Under the pieces are notes generated by a model. The model ran no database searches, was not told where the DNA came from, and saw nothing but the letters and a program-made list of their open reading frames with translations. A DNA stretch of 64,000 nucleotides from Sabethes cyaneus (Eukaryota > Arthropoda > Insecta > Diptera > Culicidae): positions 55,985,449-56,049,448 of the forward strand of contig NC_071355.1 in NCBI RefSeq assembly GCF_943734655.1, read 5' to 3'. Positions 49,860-60,959 of this stretch are shown in pieces. Position numbers and translations under genes: made by a program. Within the stretch, counting starts at the first letter, position 1; every line of letters begins with the position of its first letter.

Positions 49860-50115
49860 ATCTAGTCCAGCGCCTCTGTGGTTCATAGGTTCACAACCCT
49901 GGCGGGTGTTGTGGGTTCGAATCCAGTTATAATCTCAGATTATAGCCTGGTTCGACCCATGCACCTTCCAGCATTGGACAAAAGGTAGGAGTCACAACGA
50001 CAACTTGTTAAGCGCAGCTACCTATTACCCCCCCCCCCCCCTTCCACCATCGTTTCAAAAAATGTATTAATATATGCCTGACCGCATTTCAAGGTCATGC
50101 CTAAAATCACGAGAT
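49860..50115 (+). mobile_element. tRNA-derived SINE S1, copy a
   Basis: GTTGTGGGTTCGAATCC (49908-49924) supplies a pol III B box. It is preceded by CAGCGCCTCTGTGGTTCATAGG, the likely A-box side, and followed by a body with CATGCACCTTCCAGCATTGG, a C tract (50029-50042), and the tail CATCGTTTCAAAAAATGTATT to about 50100. The same architecture occurs in the palindromic composite at 56003-57278. Confidence 0.75.
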
Positions 50116-50312
50116 TTGGTCGATTTTAAAGGTAACAATATACATTACTTTTTATCCCGTAAGCATGAGAGCCTTTGGAAGGTCTCCAACCATTTATCCA
50201 GAATGACAAGAATGCAAGCGCAAATGAGAATGTGAGCTCAAGTGAGTTTTTAAACTGACGGCTCCAAAATTATGTCTAGTGGCCGAAAAAAATTGATTTG
50301 GATAACATTAAG

Positions 50313-50567
50313 CTACACTCAAAATATTCTGCACATAACTAATAGTAAATTTCCATATGAAATTCCATATGATTATCATGTGCCGCATATAAACACAATC
50401 CTACCAGAAATACACAGAAAAATTATACGCATATGAATAGTATGTGCAAATTTTTCGCGTGCATATAAATGATAACTGTTTGGGACATAAAGATTATTTA
50501 CACGGCACATTGCCAAAATCTATATGTGGGACACATAGAAACTATACGAAAAGTTTTCTCAGTGTAG
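50313..50567. mobile_element. About 255-bp MITE with CTACACT ends
   Basis: The left end CTACACTCAAAATATTCTGC and the right end (inverse of CTACACTGAGAAAACTTTTC) form a short imperfect TIR. The interior is rich in CATATG and ACACAT words. No ORF is present. TSD unclear. Confidence 0.6.
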
Positions 50568-53198
50568 TTTACGCTTAACGAAGCTAACGATTATTTGTTA
50601 AGCGATACGCTTTTTTCAAAAAAGAAACTTCTGCTTGGGACTTACGGCTTCACGATATTGCAAATTTGTTCATTGTTCTCCATTCAATATTGTTCTGTGT
50701 ACTGTTAGATTAATGTCGTTGCTATCATAAACTCATTACTCACATAACTTTGTAAATTATATGATTAAAACTCTTCATAACTTTAAAATTAAAAATCAAC
50801 TTACCGTGTTAATAACCAAAGCGAAAAATACGCAATATGATTTCATGATATAATTCCACATTTTGAATTCTACAATTCTCTCACTGCACAACAAGAAAGA
50901 ACTACATGACCACCCGCCGACCAAACCAATCGCGTGGTTGCCAGCAAACCGCGTTCAATTACCCAAACTGCAGCATGATGCGGCAGAACCTCGACCCGCT
51001 TCATCAATCCGTTCCCGCTGAACCCAAATTAATATCGGTCAGCGAACGGGTGAGTGCTTTTCCGCGCACACCCTTCCGGCATGCACTCACCAGCTTCCCG
51101 CATGCAGTCCTGCTGAATGCTGATGCTGTGTAGGAGTCGGAGCCCGAGCGAATGGCCAAGCCCGGCCAAGGGTACCGACGACCATCGCGCTTTGAACATA
51201 TGTAGATAATTTTCGCTGCTAATTGATAATGAATTATGACTTGCGGGCGCAATGTGATGTGATCGCGAACTCTGCATGCTGTCCGTGGCGTGATTATTAG
51301 AGTAGTTAGCGAACAGGAAAACCAATGAGGGTTGCGGGATGATGCTGAGCTAACGATACGTAGACGTTAACTGATTGCTGTAATTGGTACAGGAAAATAG
51401 TTTGTTGATTAGTTCGATTGATGAAAAGAGATTTCGATTGTCGTGCAGTGATTAGTTATTCACTAATGATTGTTTGATTTAGGATGATGTCTCTCAGTAA
51501 CTAGGCTCCACGTCAACTCATTAAATATTTTGAACTTTCCTAACGTTAGCTTGGCTATTATTAAATACAACCCGCTGATCTGTACTCACCTGTCCAACTG
51601 TCGATAACATGACAACCATTGCTTATCATTACATATCATGCGGTGTCGACTTCTGTTTGCACTGCCACCGTAAGATTATGGTTTTCTGTAAAGTTGTTTT
51701 ATTTTTATTTTTTTTGCACTTCTACCTGGTACTCCGCAGTCCAACACCATGGAAACGGAGCTTCAGTCACTATCATCTAATTTTTCCCTTTCGTTTCCCT
51801 TGCTAGCGGTCGTGTTTGCCAATTAACATCGCGACCAACGATTCTCAGTTCTACCTGTGGCAGCAAAAACAGGTAGCATCGTTTTTAATATACACGGTTG
51901 AAAAAGTTGCTGAGAATGGGTCTGTCTGAATTCATTATTGTTATAGTTGAATTTAATTGGCGATTGTTTTTCTGCATTTTCTACCCAAAACTGTACCAAC
52001 GGATATTACTTTCCAAATAAAACAAAAACTAAAAACTTTGTTTATGATGAAGCATTATACTTTAAATACGGAAAATAATCACATTTTGAAATCACCTTCA
52101 AACTAAAGCAAATTGGAAATGAAACGCAAGTTTAAAGTTTTTATTATCTGTGTGTGCTACCCGTCCAGCTTACAGCCACCACCCATGTTCTTTGGCACAT
52201 AAACAACGAGCTAGGATTTATATTTTTTCCTTGTTTTTTTTTTGTTCCTTAAATTTTACTTTTTCACTGGACATTGTTCTATCCCCTACCGGACACTAGC
52301 TGCTGTGGTGACGGCACTGGGAATCCATTTCGGTAGCTAGCCGCCACTTATTGAGGTTTATTACTGTTTTCTGCAGCCGTTAATCTTTCTTCCCACCCCC
52401 CGATAAAACAAGGACCAGTTTCTGTTGTGCAGTTTGGTTGTAAATAGGTAATCCGTACTGACCCCTTCGAGCTTTAAATTGTAGTAATTCAATCGATGGC
52501 CGGCTTTGGTTGGTCTTTTCGATGCTGGGATTCGGTGGAGCGAACATGGTGGAGCATAGTTTTTGTGGGGGTTTCTTCTTACAAGACAGCGATTAGTGTC
52601 CAATTCCAAATATATTTATAGGCAAGCTGAACGTTCGGAGTATTATTGAGATAGAAAAAACGAGTTTACTGAGGAGAAAAGTGGAACTTCGACAGCTGCT
52701 GTTGTATGTTCGAACATTGTTTGAGAGTGGGACTAGGAGATAATGGAACAATACTATGAGTAACCGATGAAAAAAGAGTAACGCAATTACTCTAGAGGCC
52801 TTACCAAAGTTTTTTTTTTCACGCCGGTAGCTGTTTGTTCTTCTTTTTGGATATTGGTGTCGTTTAGTAAAGCAAACTAAGTCTTAAAGCTTCTGACAAT
52901 ATCTATCTTTATAGCTGGTAATAAATTGATAGCACTACATGACCGAAAAAAAACAGGAGGACCATTGGCACTTGATATTATCATCGTAAATAGGCTCTAT
53001 AAGTTAATAAAAATGTTGGATTAGTCGATTTTTTCAAGAAATACAAATTTCATAAAAGTAGTATCAGCAGTGTGCAATTTAAAACCCATTTCATTCCTTT
53101 AGAAACGTGATTTTTTGAAATACTGACCATTATAAAGCTATTATGAAAGCCTAGCGAAAGCAGAACTAGTGTGAGCAGACTGGAACACACTGGGGCAC
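50568..53198. other. Mostly unique sequence, no recognised gene
   Basis: 50900-51300 is CpG-rich; 51053 holds GTGAGT in donor-like context after a short open frame without domain. 51300-53198 is AT-rich to neutral with T-rich stretches. Nothing else is recognised. Confidence 0.45.
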
Positions 53199-53304
53199 CC
53201 CAAGTAGCACAGTTTTGACACTTTTGGTTGCAGCAACTTCTTTATGACTGGAAGTAGTCGTATTCCGGTTGTTATAACTGTTTTGTAAGAACTGTGCTAG
53301 TAGG
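53199..53304 (-). mobile_element. 106-bp MITE family C, copy 2
   Basis: The reverse complement starts CCCTACTAGCACAGTT and matches 41053-41160 along its length. It is flanked by AC on both sides (53197-53198 with the preceding C run giving one-base ambiguity, and 53305-53306). It contains no ORF. Confidence 0.72.
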
Positions 53305-53329
53305 GACGTGCCCCACCTTCTTGTTAAAG

Positions 53330-53985
53330 TTTAGATCATTGCAAATAATGCAAGTTTTTGTCGACCCCCCCCCCCCCTGGAAATTGGCTTGAAAATCGAG
53401 GGGCAAAAAAATAATTTGTAGGATATGAGTTAATTTTTTTTTTCATAAAATCAATTGTGTGGGTTCTACAGCCTGAAAAACTCTGAAACTCTGGAAAAAG
53501 AAATTATTTTTTTGATAATAAGGCCATTACAAATATTTTATAAAGTTTTTGTCCTTCCGGTGTTGGGCCACTGAAGAGGGGGGGGGGGGTCGAAAAAAAA
53601 ACAAAGAGAATTTATGAATCGAGCAAAAAAAATATGGATTTTACTTAAAGTTTAAACGTGAAAACCAAATCTATTCTTGCTTTTAATATATACGTTGTTA
53701 TTTTTCATGCAAAACTCTACGAACAAAAAGACAAAAACGAAGGAAAATTTTTTTGGCCGAGTTTCGGAAATTCCACTGTTTGAACTTCCATTTCTATTTC
53801 ATGCTAGAAGCTTTAACTCAACTCGTACACTCATTTTTCGAGTTTTTCAGGCTGTGGAGCCCACAGACAATTGGTTTTATAAAAATATTTAACTCGAATC
53901 CTACAAATTATTTTTTGTCCCCCGATTTTTCAAGCCAGTTTCCAAGGGGGGGGGGAGAAAAACTTTGAAAATGATTTGCAATGGC
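53330..53985. repeat. Inverted repeat bounded by C/G homopolymers
   Basis: Arms at about 53330-53500 and 53836-53982 pair over about 150 bp. Examples are GAAATTGGCTTGAAAATCGA with its inverse near 53925, and CAGCCTGAAAAACTC with its inverse near 53848. A C13-14 tract lies at 53366-53379 and G tracts at 53579-53590 and 53947-53955. The motif GGCCATTACAAAT...AAAGTTTTTGTC at 53521 repeats the outer end sequence, so more than one insertion is involved. Non-coding. Confidence 0.65.
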
Positions 53986-54660
53986 CTACGAAAACCCATA
54001 AAGAAAACGAAGAAAAATAGGATAAACTGAACAAATAGGGGGAGGAACCGGAGGGGTAATACGGGAAAAAGAGAGAAAAATGGCATAGAAAAGGAGAAAA
54101 GGAGTTGTAGGAAAATGAGGAAACGTGAACAGAATAAGATGAAAATTCGACTTAAAAAAATAAGTTAAGAAAACGGTAGACAAAAAACGATTGGAGAAGA
54201 AAAACAACATAACAGAAGAGCAGGATCTAATAAGAAGAAGAACGGAACAGACGAAAACGAAAAACGGAAAATCGAAAAGAGATGAAAATAGGGATCGAAA
54301 AAAGCAAAAATCGAAACGGTATAGTAAATGACCAAAAACGAGATAAAGAGTTGAGAAAAATTGACCCGGAAACAAGGAAAAACGAAAGAAAAAAGGCAAA
54401 AAACAGTAAAGACCAGTCAGAACTCTGCAAAACGGCAAAAAACGAGACAGGAAATGCAGACAAAAGGAACAGGGGAAGAGGAAATGACGGACAGAAAAGA
54501 AAGATCGGGCAAAAAATCGAAAAATGGAACAGAAAAAGAAGGAAAGAAAAACAAGAACAGCTAAAGAAAAAGGTAAAAAGAAAGAGAAAAGGACGTATAA
54601 AGGGAGATATAAAAGAAAAGAAAAACCATAATAAAACTGTTAATAAAACGACACTAATTT
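53986..54660. repeat. Purine-rich (A/G) block on the plus strand
   Basis: About 650 bp dominated by A and G (GAAAA, GGAA and AACGA words), with no exact period. The long charged plus-strand open frame (54282-54698) and poly-Phe-type minus frame are products of this composition. Confidence 0.8.
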
Positions 54661-54868
54661 CTTGTGGTTGCTTATGTTACTACGATAAAACTGGTTAGCT
54701 TCGACACATCTCTTATAAACTTTTTATAACTGGGGCGTAATAATACAAAATGGCGAACCACTCTAAGTTGATGTTAGTGCGGTTGTTTGTTAAACCTCAA
54801 TAATACTGGTAGTTTTATGGTGCTATAAATATGGTAACACTTTGAACAAACAAAGATTTTTGCTGTTA

Positions 54869-55302
54869 CAGTGGGATTTCGAATTTGGCATGGTTCGATT
54901 TTGGCAACAAAAGTATCCGTTTTTGGCAACACAAAACATTTTACTTCCAAAAATATGCTTAAATATCAGTCGGTTTCCGCATACATACTTTAAATGACGA
55001 AAAAATATTGCCCTAAGTGTGTTCATGAAAAAAAGTTTGCGGTTATAGAATGTTTCGGACAATAATATTTTTATTGCCGTAGGACTACGTCTTACCGCAG
55101 GTCGCCAAAAACTTACTTACACCACACGGATTGCTCTTGGCGGATTTTGTGAATATAAAATGGTTGCAATCGTTGATTAATAACATTTCTAACGCATTTA
55201 CAATAATTTTTTTCATATCAAAAAAGGGTCTCGATTTTAGCACGGTTTTGATTTTAGCAACATAGACGACACGCATTTGTTGCCAAATTCGAAATCCTAC
55301 TG
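54869..55302. mobile_element. 434-bp Tc1/mariner-type MITE, TA TSD
   Basis: Ends CAGTGGGATTTCGAATTTGG and the inverse of CAGTAGGATTTCGAATTTGG are flanked by TA at 54867-54868 and 55303-55304. Subterminal ATTTTGGCAAC / ATTTTAGCAAC repeats occur near both ends. CAGT termini plus TA duplication are classic for Tc1-like elements. The interior has no transposase ORF, so it depends on an element elsewhere. Confidence 0.85.
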
Positions 55303-55304
55303 TA

Positions 55305-55990
55305 TTATGAAGAATATTAGAGTTCAATAACGAAATCATTTTTTATGCGAAGCCATATTACCGTTTTCTAGCATTTTTTGGTTTCTGAATAACAATTCAT
55401 CAATGCAATCTGTAAATTGTAGAAAGGAAGTTATTATGGATCGGATTTCATGTCAGAATGCAACTACATTGATTTTGTTAGAAAATAAGACTGAGTAATC
55501 GAAAATTTATTTTTAGTTTGTTTACGAATTGTTTACGTTTTCAAAAATTGTAAAATTATGATGGCGCGCTAATTTTAATCACTTATCATTCCAATATGCA
55601 CGATAAAATTCAATGCGCATTTACTGCTCAACTACGGAGACTGCTGAAAATGTATTTTATATTCTTTCAGATATTTTATTCTGACCGCTGTAGATCAAAT
55701 TGATCAAGATAATCTGACAGTAACACTTTATCTTTTCTGCTCACTGCTGTATATTTTCATGTCATAAAAGCCGTCTAGGTGATTTAGCTTGTTACGCAGC
55801 AAGCTTTATGCTTTATAGCTTTTTTTCTCTTTATTATCGAGATTTTCAGCCGTGGGCTGGTTCATCTCATTGATTTATAGCTTTGTCGAATAAAGCGAAT
55901 AATTTCATTTTGGTGTCTGCAGGTTGTGTACTTGATAGTTCAGCAATCTGATCTTTATAACACATTGTTACACCCTAATTTTGTATTGAA
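55305..55990. other. AT-rich unassigned sequence
   Basis: No coding or repeat identity recognised between the Tc1-type MITE and the SINE composite. Confidence 0.45.
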
Positions 55991-56002
55991 CAATCAATAG
56001 TG

Positions 56003-57278
56003 ATATTTTTTTGAAACGATGGTTCTGCAATTGATGAAGGGACGGTCGGGGAAAAAAATGAAAATTTTTTGGAGAAAGAGGGGAAGAGCGGAAAGGAAGG
56101 GGGGGGGGGCATTGCTAGCTAAACTTGACAAGTAGTCATTTTGACTCCTACCTTTTGTCCAATACTGGAAGGTGCATGAGTCGAACCAAGTTTTAATCTA
56201 AGATTATAACCGGATTCGAACCCACAACACCCTCCAGGGCATGTGATTCGCTGGTACTTGTACCTTTGAACCATAGAGGCGCTGGACAAAAGGAGACCGC
56301 AAAATCCACTTCTCAAGAATAGCGACGCATTTAGTTGGGTTATCGACACATATTGTGCCGCTTCCTGCATCAATTGCAGATTACCACCGAGCGAGAAGTT
56401 TTAATCTAACTACTATTTACTTTCAGGACGACGACACTATGCCGGCCCTTACGACTTGCAAGGTACTGCACATGACGTTGTTCGTCTGTCAGCGTGTGTT
56501 AGCCGCATTTCTCGGCGCGGGTTTTCGAGGGAAGGCCTCGTTCCTAAGTAATAGACTAATCTCAAGTTTTTTAGTCTTGACCTTGAAATGCAGTCATACA
56601 TATATATTAATATTTTTTTGAAACGATGGTTCTGCAATTGATGAAGGGACGGTCGCGGAAAGAAATGAAAATTTTTTGGAGAAGGAGGGGAAGAGCGGAA
56701 AGGAAGGGGGGGGGGAGTCGCTCGAAAACCCGCGCCGAGAAACGCGGCTAACACACGCTGACAGACGAACAACGTCACGTGCAGTACCTTGCAAGTCGTA
56801 AGGGCCGGCATAGTGTCGTCGTCCTGAAAGTAAATAGTAGTTAGATTAAAACTTCTCGCTCGGTGGTAATCTGCAATTGATGCAGGAAGCGGCACAATAT
56901 GTGTCGATAACCCAACCAAATGCGTCGCTATTCTTGAGAAGTGGATTTTGCGGTCTCCTTTTGTCCAGCGCCTCTATGGTTCAAAGGTACAAGTACCAGC
57001 GAATCACATGCCCTGGCGGGTGTTGTGGGTTCGAATCCGGTTATAATCTTAGATTAAAGCTTGGTTCGACTCATGCACCTTCCAATATTGGACAAAAGGT
57101 AGGAGTCAAAATGACTACTTGTCATGTACCAATACCCCCCCCCCCCCTTCCTTTCCGCTCTTCCCCTCCTTCTCCAAAAAATTTTCATTTCTTTCCCCGA
57201 CCGTCCCTTCATCAATTGCAGAACCATCGTTTCAAAAAAATATTAATATAGGTCAAGACTAAAAAACTTGAGATTAGC
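56003..57278. mobile_element. Palindromic SINE S1 composite with 12-bp TSD
   Basis: Two long SINE-bearing arms are inverted relative to each other (56003 to about 56535 and about 56735 to 57260), nearly identical over about 530 bp. A 200-bp spacer contains a third inverted copy of the 3' end (56555-56717). CAATCAATAGTG flanks the whole at 55991-56002 and 57279-57290, so the unit appears to have integrated as one piece. Each arm contains a GGTTCGAATCC-type pol III B box (56212-56222 inverted; 57028-57038 direct) and a G/C tract. Confidence 0.85.
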
Positions 57279-57304
57279 CAATCAATAGTGCTTCTTCATA
57301 GTCA

Positions 57305-57404
57305 ATAGTCCGCCGATGATGAGTGTAAGCCAGTAAGTAACTCGAAACGTACGGACAAACTGGCACTTAAGTTGATATTTATTTTCGCCGAAAACCGCCG
57401 ATCA
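57305..57404 (+). repeat. Repeat shared with 23695-23790
   Basis: GTCCGCCGATGATGA, ACGGACAAACTGGCACTTAA and TTATTTTCGCCGAAAACCGC occur in the same order as at 23695. The 57305 copy has a short extra segment (GTGTAAGCCAGTAAGT). Confidence 0.75.
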
Positions 57405-57420
57405 CAAGAAGCAAACAGAA

Positions 57421-57640
57421 AGAAAGTAGACAAAACAGAGAATTGACAAAATAGAAAGTTGGGAAGCCAGAACGCTCACAAGACAGTAAGTTGGCAAAAC
57501 AGAAAATTGACAGTTTGGCAAGACAAAAAGCCTACAAGACAGTAAGTTGCTAAGAATGAAAATTGTAGAAGACAGAAAGAACAGAAAGTAGAGAAGACAG
57601 AAAGATAGCAAGGCTGAAAAGTGACAAGAGAGAAACAGCG
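57421..57640. repeat. 16-bp degenerate minisatellite
   Basis: About 13-14 consecutive units approximate AAAGTTGNCAARACAG, for example AAAGTAGACAAAACAG, TAAGTTGGCAAAACAG and AAAGTAGAGAAGACAG. A few units are longer or shorter. The long Leu/Ser/Phe-rich minus-strand frame here is a by-product. Confidence 0.82.
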
Positions 57641-57664
57641 ACAATAGCGGACTGGATTCCAATT

Positions 57665-57800
57665 TTCACCAACATCTAGGATCCATATGGTCTGGGGGCA
57701 AAGTTTGGTTCGAATCCAATTATAATTACCATTATAATAAAGTTTTATTCACGGATCATCCAGCTTGAGCAAAGTGGAAAGTTACCAAAGCTTAGTAATG
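57665..57800 (+). repeat. Diverged SINE S1-like fragment
   Basis: TGGTTCGAATCCAATTATAAT at 57702-57722 matches the B-box region and following body of S1, and a GAGCAAAGTGGAAAG segment follows at the place of S1's GGACAAAAGGTAGGAG. Divergence is high. Confidence 0.45.
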
Positions 57801-57816
57801 GCAATGACCCCAGTGT

Positions 57817-58315
57817 TGCGAAGCCTACACTCGTGTGGTCTATGTTTCTAACCTACGCGTACTCATTCTAACGAGTACGCCGGTATAAGCATTCCTTTCG
57901 GACTGTCACTCTTATTTATTCATGTACTGCTACAAGTTTTTACGAGTGTATATTTTGCTAACAGCTACGGTTGTCGCTCTCGTTCATCATAGCAGTCAGA
58001 GCTGCTGATACCGATTACTCGCGAGGACTCGAACTTTTGCCCGTGAGTAGAATCGAGGGCGAAGATGAAGAAGAAAAAAAATAGTGCAAAATCTATATCT
58101 CAGTGCACAACCAGCTCTAACGAGTAATTTGACTCGCAAGTGAGCTACAAAAATAGACGATATAAGGCAGTGCGTTCGCGAGTGTGTAGGTAGCAGAATG
58201 TCTGCACACAGCAACGACGGCTGTTTTGTCTTACGCTTGCATGAGTAGCGTAAGTATTGTACGCTTCGCTTCTCATACTTAGAGTATAGAGTAGGCATCG
58301 TAGGCTTCTCGCTTG
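57817..58315 (+). repeat. Repeat family R, copy 1
   Basis: 57840-58075 is matched in reverse complement by 63475-63700, including TTTTGCTAACAGCTACGG, CTCGTTC and GTGAGTAGAATCGAGGGC. The ends GCGAAGCCTAC (57817) and GTAGGCTTCTCGC (to 58311) form a short possible TIR, which would make this an about 500-bp DNA element. No ORF recognised. Confidence 0.6.
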
Positions 58316-60544
58316 ATTTGCAACATTGAATGACTCTCCCTTACCTAATTTTCCGCTTCACATTTTGTTTTGCCCTGGAGATACTATCAACACATTTGTT
58401 TCATTACTTCCTTCTGTCGTCCATTCCGTCTATTGTAAAGACTACCATCACAAAAAAATTGAGAAATGAATGTTGTTCACTGAAGGTAAGATGATGATAT
58501 GATGTATATACCAGGTGCAATTACTATTTCAGATTGAATTTCAATGATCCTGGCGCCTAGTTACTTTAATCATGTTCCGGTAAAATAACGAACGTTGCTA
58601 CTAAACACGCTTCGGAAACTGCAGGCAACTGTTGTACTTCATATACCTATATTGCTACTCAATTAAAACTGCTACCAGTAATTACAAGCGTACGGGTTAT
58701 ACTGGCGGATGCTGGAGCTGCAGTTCATCATTATGGACATCCGAGCCGTACGAATCAAAGTTTATTTCAATTATCGACTAGCCCGCAGCATAGAGCTCGG
58801 ATGCATTGTTGCATGATCCTAACTCGTGTGAATATGGCTGCTGTATGGAATATGAGCACACATGTGTTTTTTGTACGTTAACAGGTCTATTAGTACTAGG
58901 TTTTTCAACGGGTAATTACCTTTAGATTTTTGAGGGAAATGTTTCAAGAGAACTAAGTCGATTTAAACTAGAGATTAAACTTAATAGACATTTTTCCTAC
59001 ACAATTTCCCCGATCTGCTTAACATCGTAGCTCCCTTTAGGCGAAAAGAAGTCTGAAAATCATCCAAAATAACCACCTGAATAGAAGCGCTTAGCCAAAG
59101 TTATCGGTTACATTTTAATATCCGCTTGATGGCGGGGACTGCTGGATAATCTCCAAAGTCAGCCCAACAACCGAAAAGCAACACCTCACCGCCACCGGGC
59201 TCGGCTCACGGCTTGGCGGCTCGCAGGGATGAAATGGATGGAATCGGAAATTATTTCCTCGGAGATTGCGGTGACAGCTGATCTGATTTGATGGGGAGCT
59301 GTCGTAGCATCCTGCCGGCATGTGGGTCAATCTGTGCGCAGTAACGTACGAATAAATGTTGGTGGATGATTGGGGGTCCAAGGGGGGTGGGGCGATTGGA
59401 ACACTGTTTGCGGCCAATCATGCGTCGAGTTTTTATTATTTCATGAAGTGAACGAACGGGTGGTTTCACTTGCTGTTGCTGCACAAACCGCCAGTGAAGA
59501 GATTACGCTGTAAGCCTCTATCGATTGGACCCCTGCGTATTGTACATCACCGTGATGCACTTTGAACCCGTGCAGACTGCACCCCGTTGGAGTGTGAAAA
59601 TCAATAACATGAACGGTATAGACATACAGCCTGCGGCATGATTGCAACGTCGCCGTCAGCATTAGTTGATTAGGTGTTTGCCCCGGGAACAATTGATGCA
59701 TATTACTATTGCAACGCCGGACGGCCGGCCGTCAGATGTTGTTTGATGAGCCGAAGATAAACGGATCAGATATGTCATGTGAGCCGACGGGGTCGATGAG
59801 TGCGGAATAATTGAGTTTTGGCGAACGTGTGTGATTCAATCGAGACTCCGCAGGACGACGACGGGTACGGTACGGTACGGTACGGGACAACAAATTAATT
59901 CGGACCTGCTTCCGAGGAAGGATATTAATGAAGCAGCAGTTCATTAGAATAATAACGGGGCACCGTGTTCAAAGGTCGGATGTCATTACGGACGAGGGAA
60001 GTTTGTCTAGAGTTTCACTTAGCTCCAAGATCTAACGTGCTATTCAAAATGATTGTCTGTTTTATGAATTTAATTTAAAGTCAATTACGGGAACGGTTTG
60101 GTTGATTGTTTAATAGATTTATTGATGTAAAATGACAACCATTTGCTTATTTTCCGCATATTTTCCCGATAAAAACATACTTTCTTATTAGATTAATATT
60201 CTTATAAGGAAATAATTTTCCCTTTGTTGTCTAGTTCCGCTTTCTGGTAGTATTGTTTTTGCTGCGAATCCAGTCGCTGCACTAACGATAAGTGATTGGT
60301 TATTTGTGCTGACACCAATTAAGCTCTGCTGCAAAAAGTGTCAATCACACTTTCGGAATGGTCTGCCGCAACGAAAAGGTAATCCCAAATCATTCCCGCA
60401 TTCCAGAAGAACGAGAGAATGCAAATGTCACATTCGGATGGACGTGTGGCAATCATTGATCAAAAGCTGCAAATTTGTGAATCAACAACCATCAGCTGAC
60501 CAGTTCCGTCATTAAGGCTAGATTAATAAGAGATAAGGGATCCA
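58316..60544. other. Unique sequence, no gene recognised
   Basis: 58316-59100 is AT-leaning. 59110-60000 is GC/CpG-richer and non-repetitive, with a short (GGTAC)n run at 59862-59884 and no recognised protein. 60000-60540 is AT-rich. Confidence 0.45.
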
Positions 60545-60640
60545 CATCTGTACTATGCTATGCTGGTCTAACAAGCCAGTCGTCGTATATTCGAATTTTA
60601 CCCAAGTCTTAAACCCTAAAGAGTAAAACGATGGAACTTC
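60545..60640 (+). mobile_element. tRNA-derived SINE S2, truncated copy
   Basis: TATGCTGGTCTAACAAGCCAG forms a 5-bp anticodon-like stem around CTAACAA, followed by GTCGTCGTATATTCGAATTT. It is homologous to the head of the S2 copy at 63015. The body is missing. Confidence 0.65.
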
Positions 60641-60959
60641 TTGTTGTGTTTAATGCGTCTTGCGAAACAAATACGGGTGCGCGACAGAGAACAACATATT
60701 GTTCGAGTTCGTCACCGTGAGTTTTATATATCACTTTGTTTTCACTGAAAAAATCAACGAAAGGGTATATAGAGAAAAACATATTTTGCATTACGGAGCG
60801 GCGTTATTTACCTTACCAAATTCAGTGGTTGGTCATTCAAGATACCCAGCAAAACTTCAGCGCAGTTGCAAGTTTAACAAGTAGCAGAATTTGAGTAAAT
60901 TTGTGTGTATTTTCTTGTTTGTTTTGTCTCTTACAATTTTTTACATTTTAAGTGTTTTG

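Noticed and set aside
53986..54438. 150-codon Phe-rich minus-strand open frame resembling membrane protein
   Set aside because: Mirror of the purine-rich block; apparent hydrophobicity is a by-product of T-rich codons.
54282..54698. 138-codon Lys/Glu/Arg-rich open frame
   Set aside because: It arises from purine-rich composition; no domain, no conserved start or splice context, and codons follow the A/G bias of the block.
56449..56919. 156-codon minus-strand frame and its twin on the plus strand at 56877-57251
   Set aside because: They are inside the palindromic SINE arms; the same peptide appears twice because the DNA is inverted, not because of a gene pair.
57421..57640. CRISPR array
   Set aside because: Regular repeats are contiguous degenerate 16-mers without unique spacers, in a eukaryotic context.
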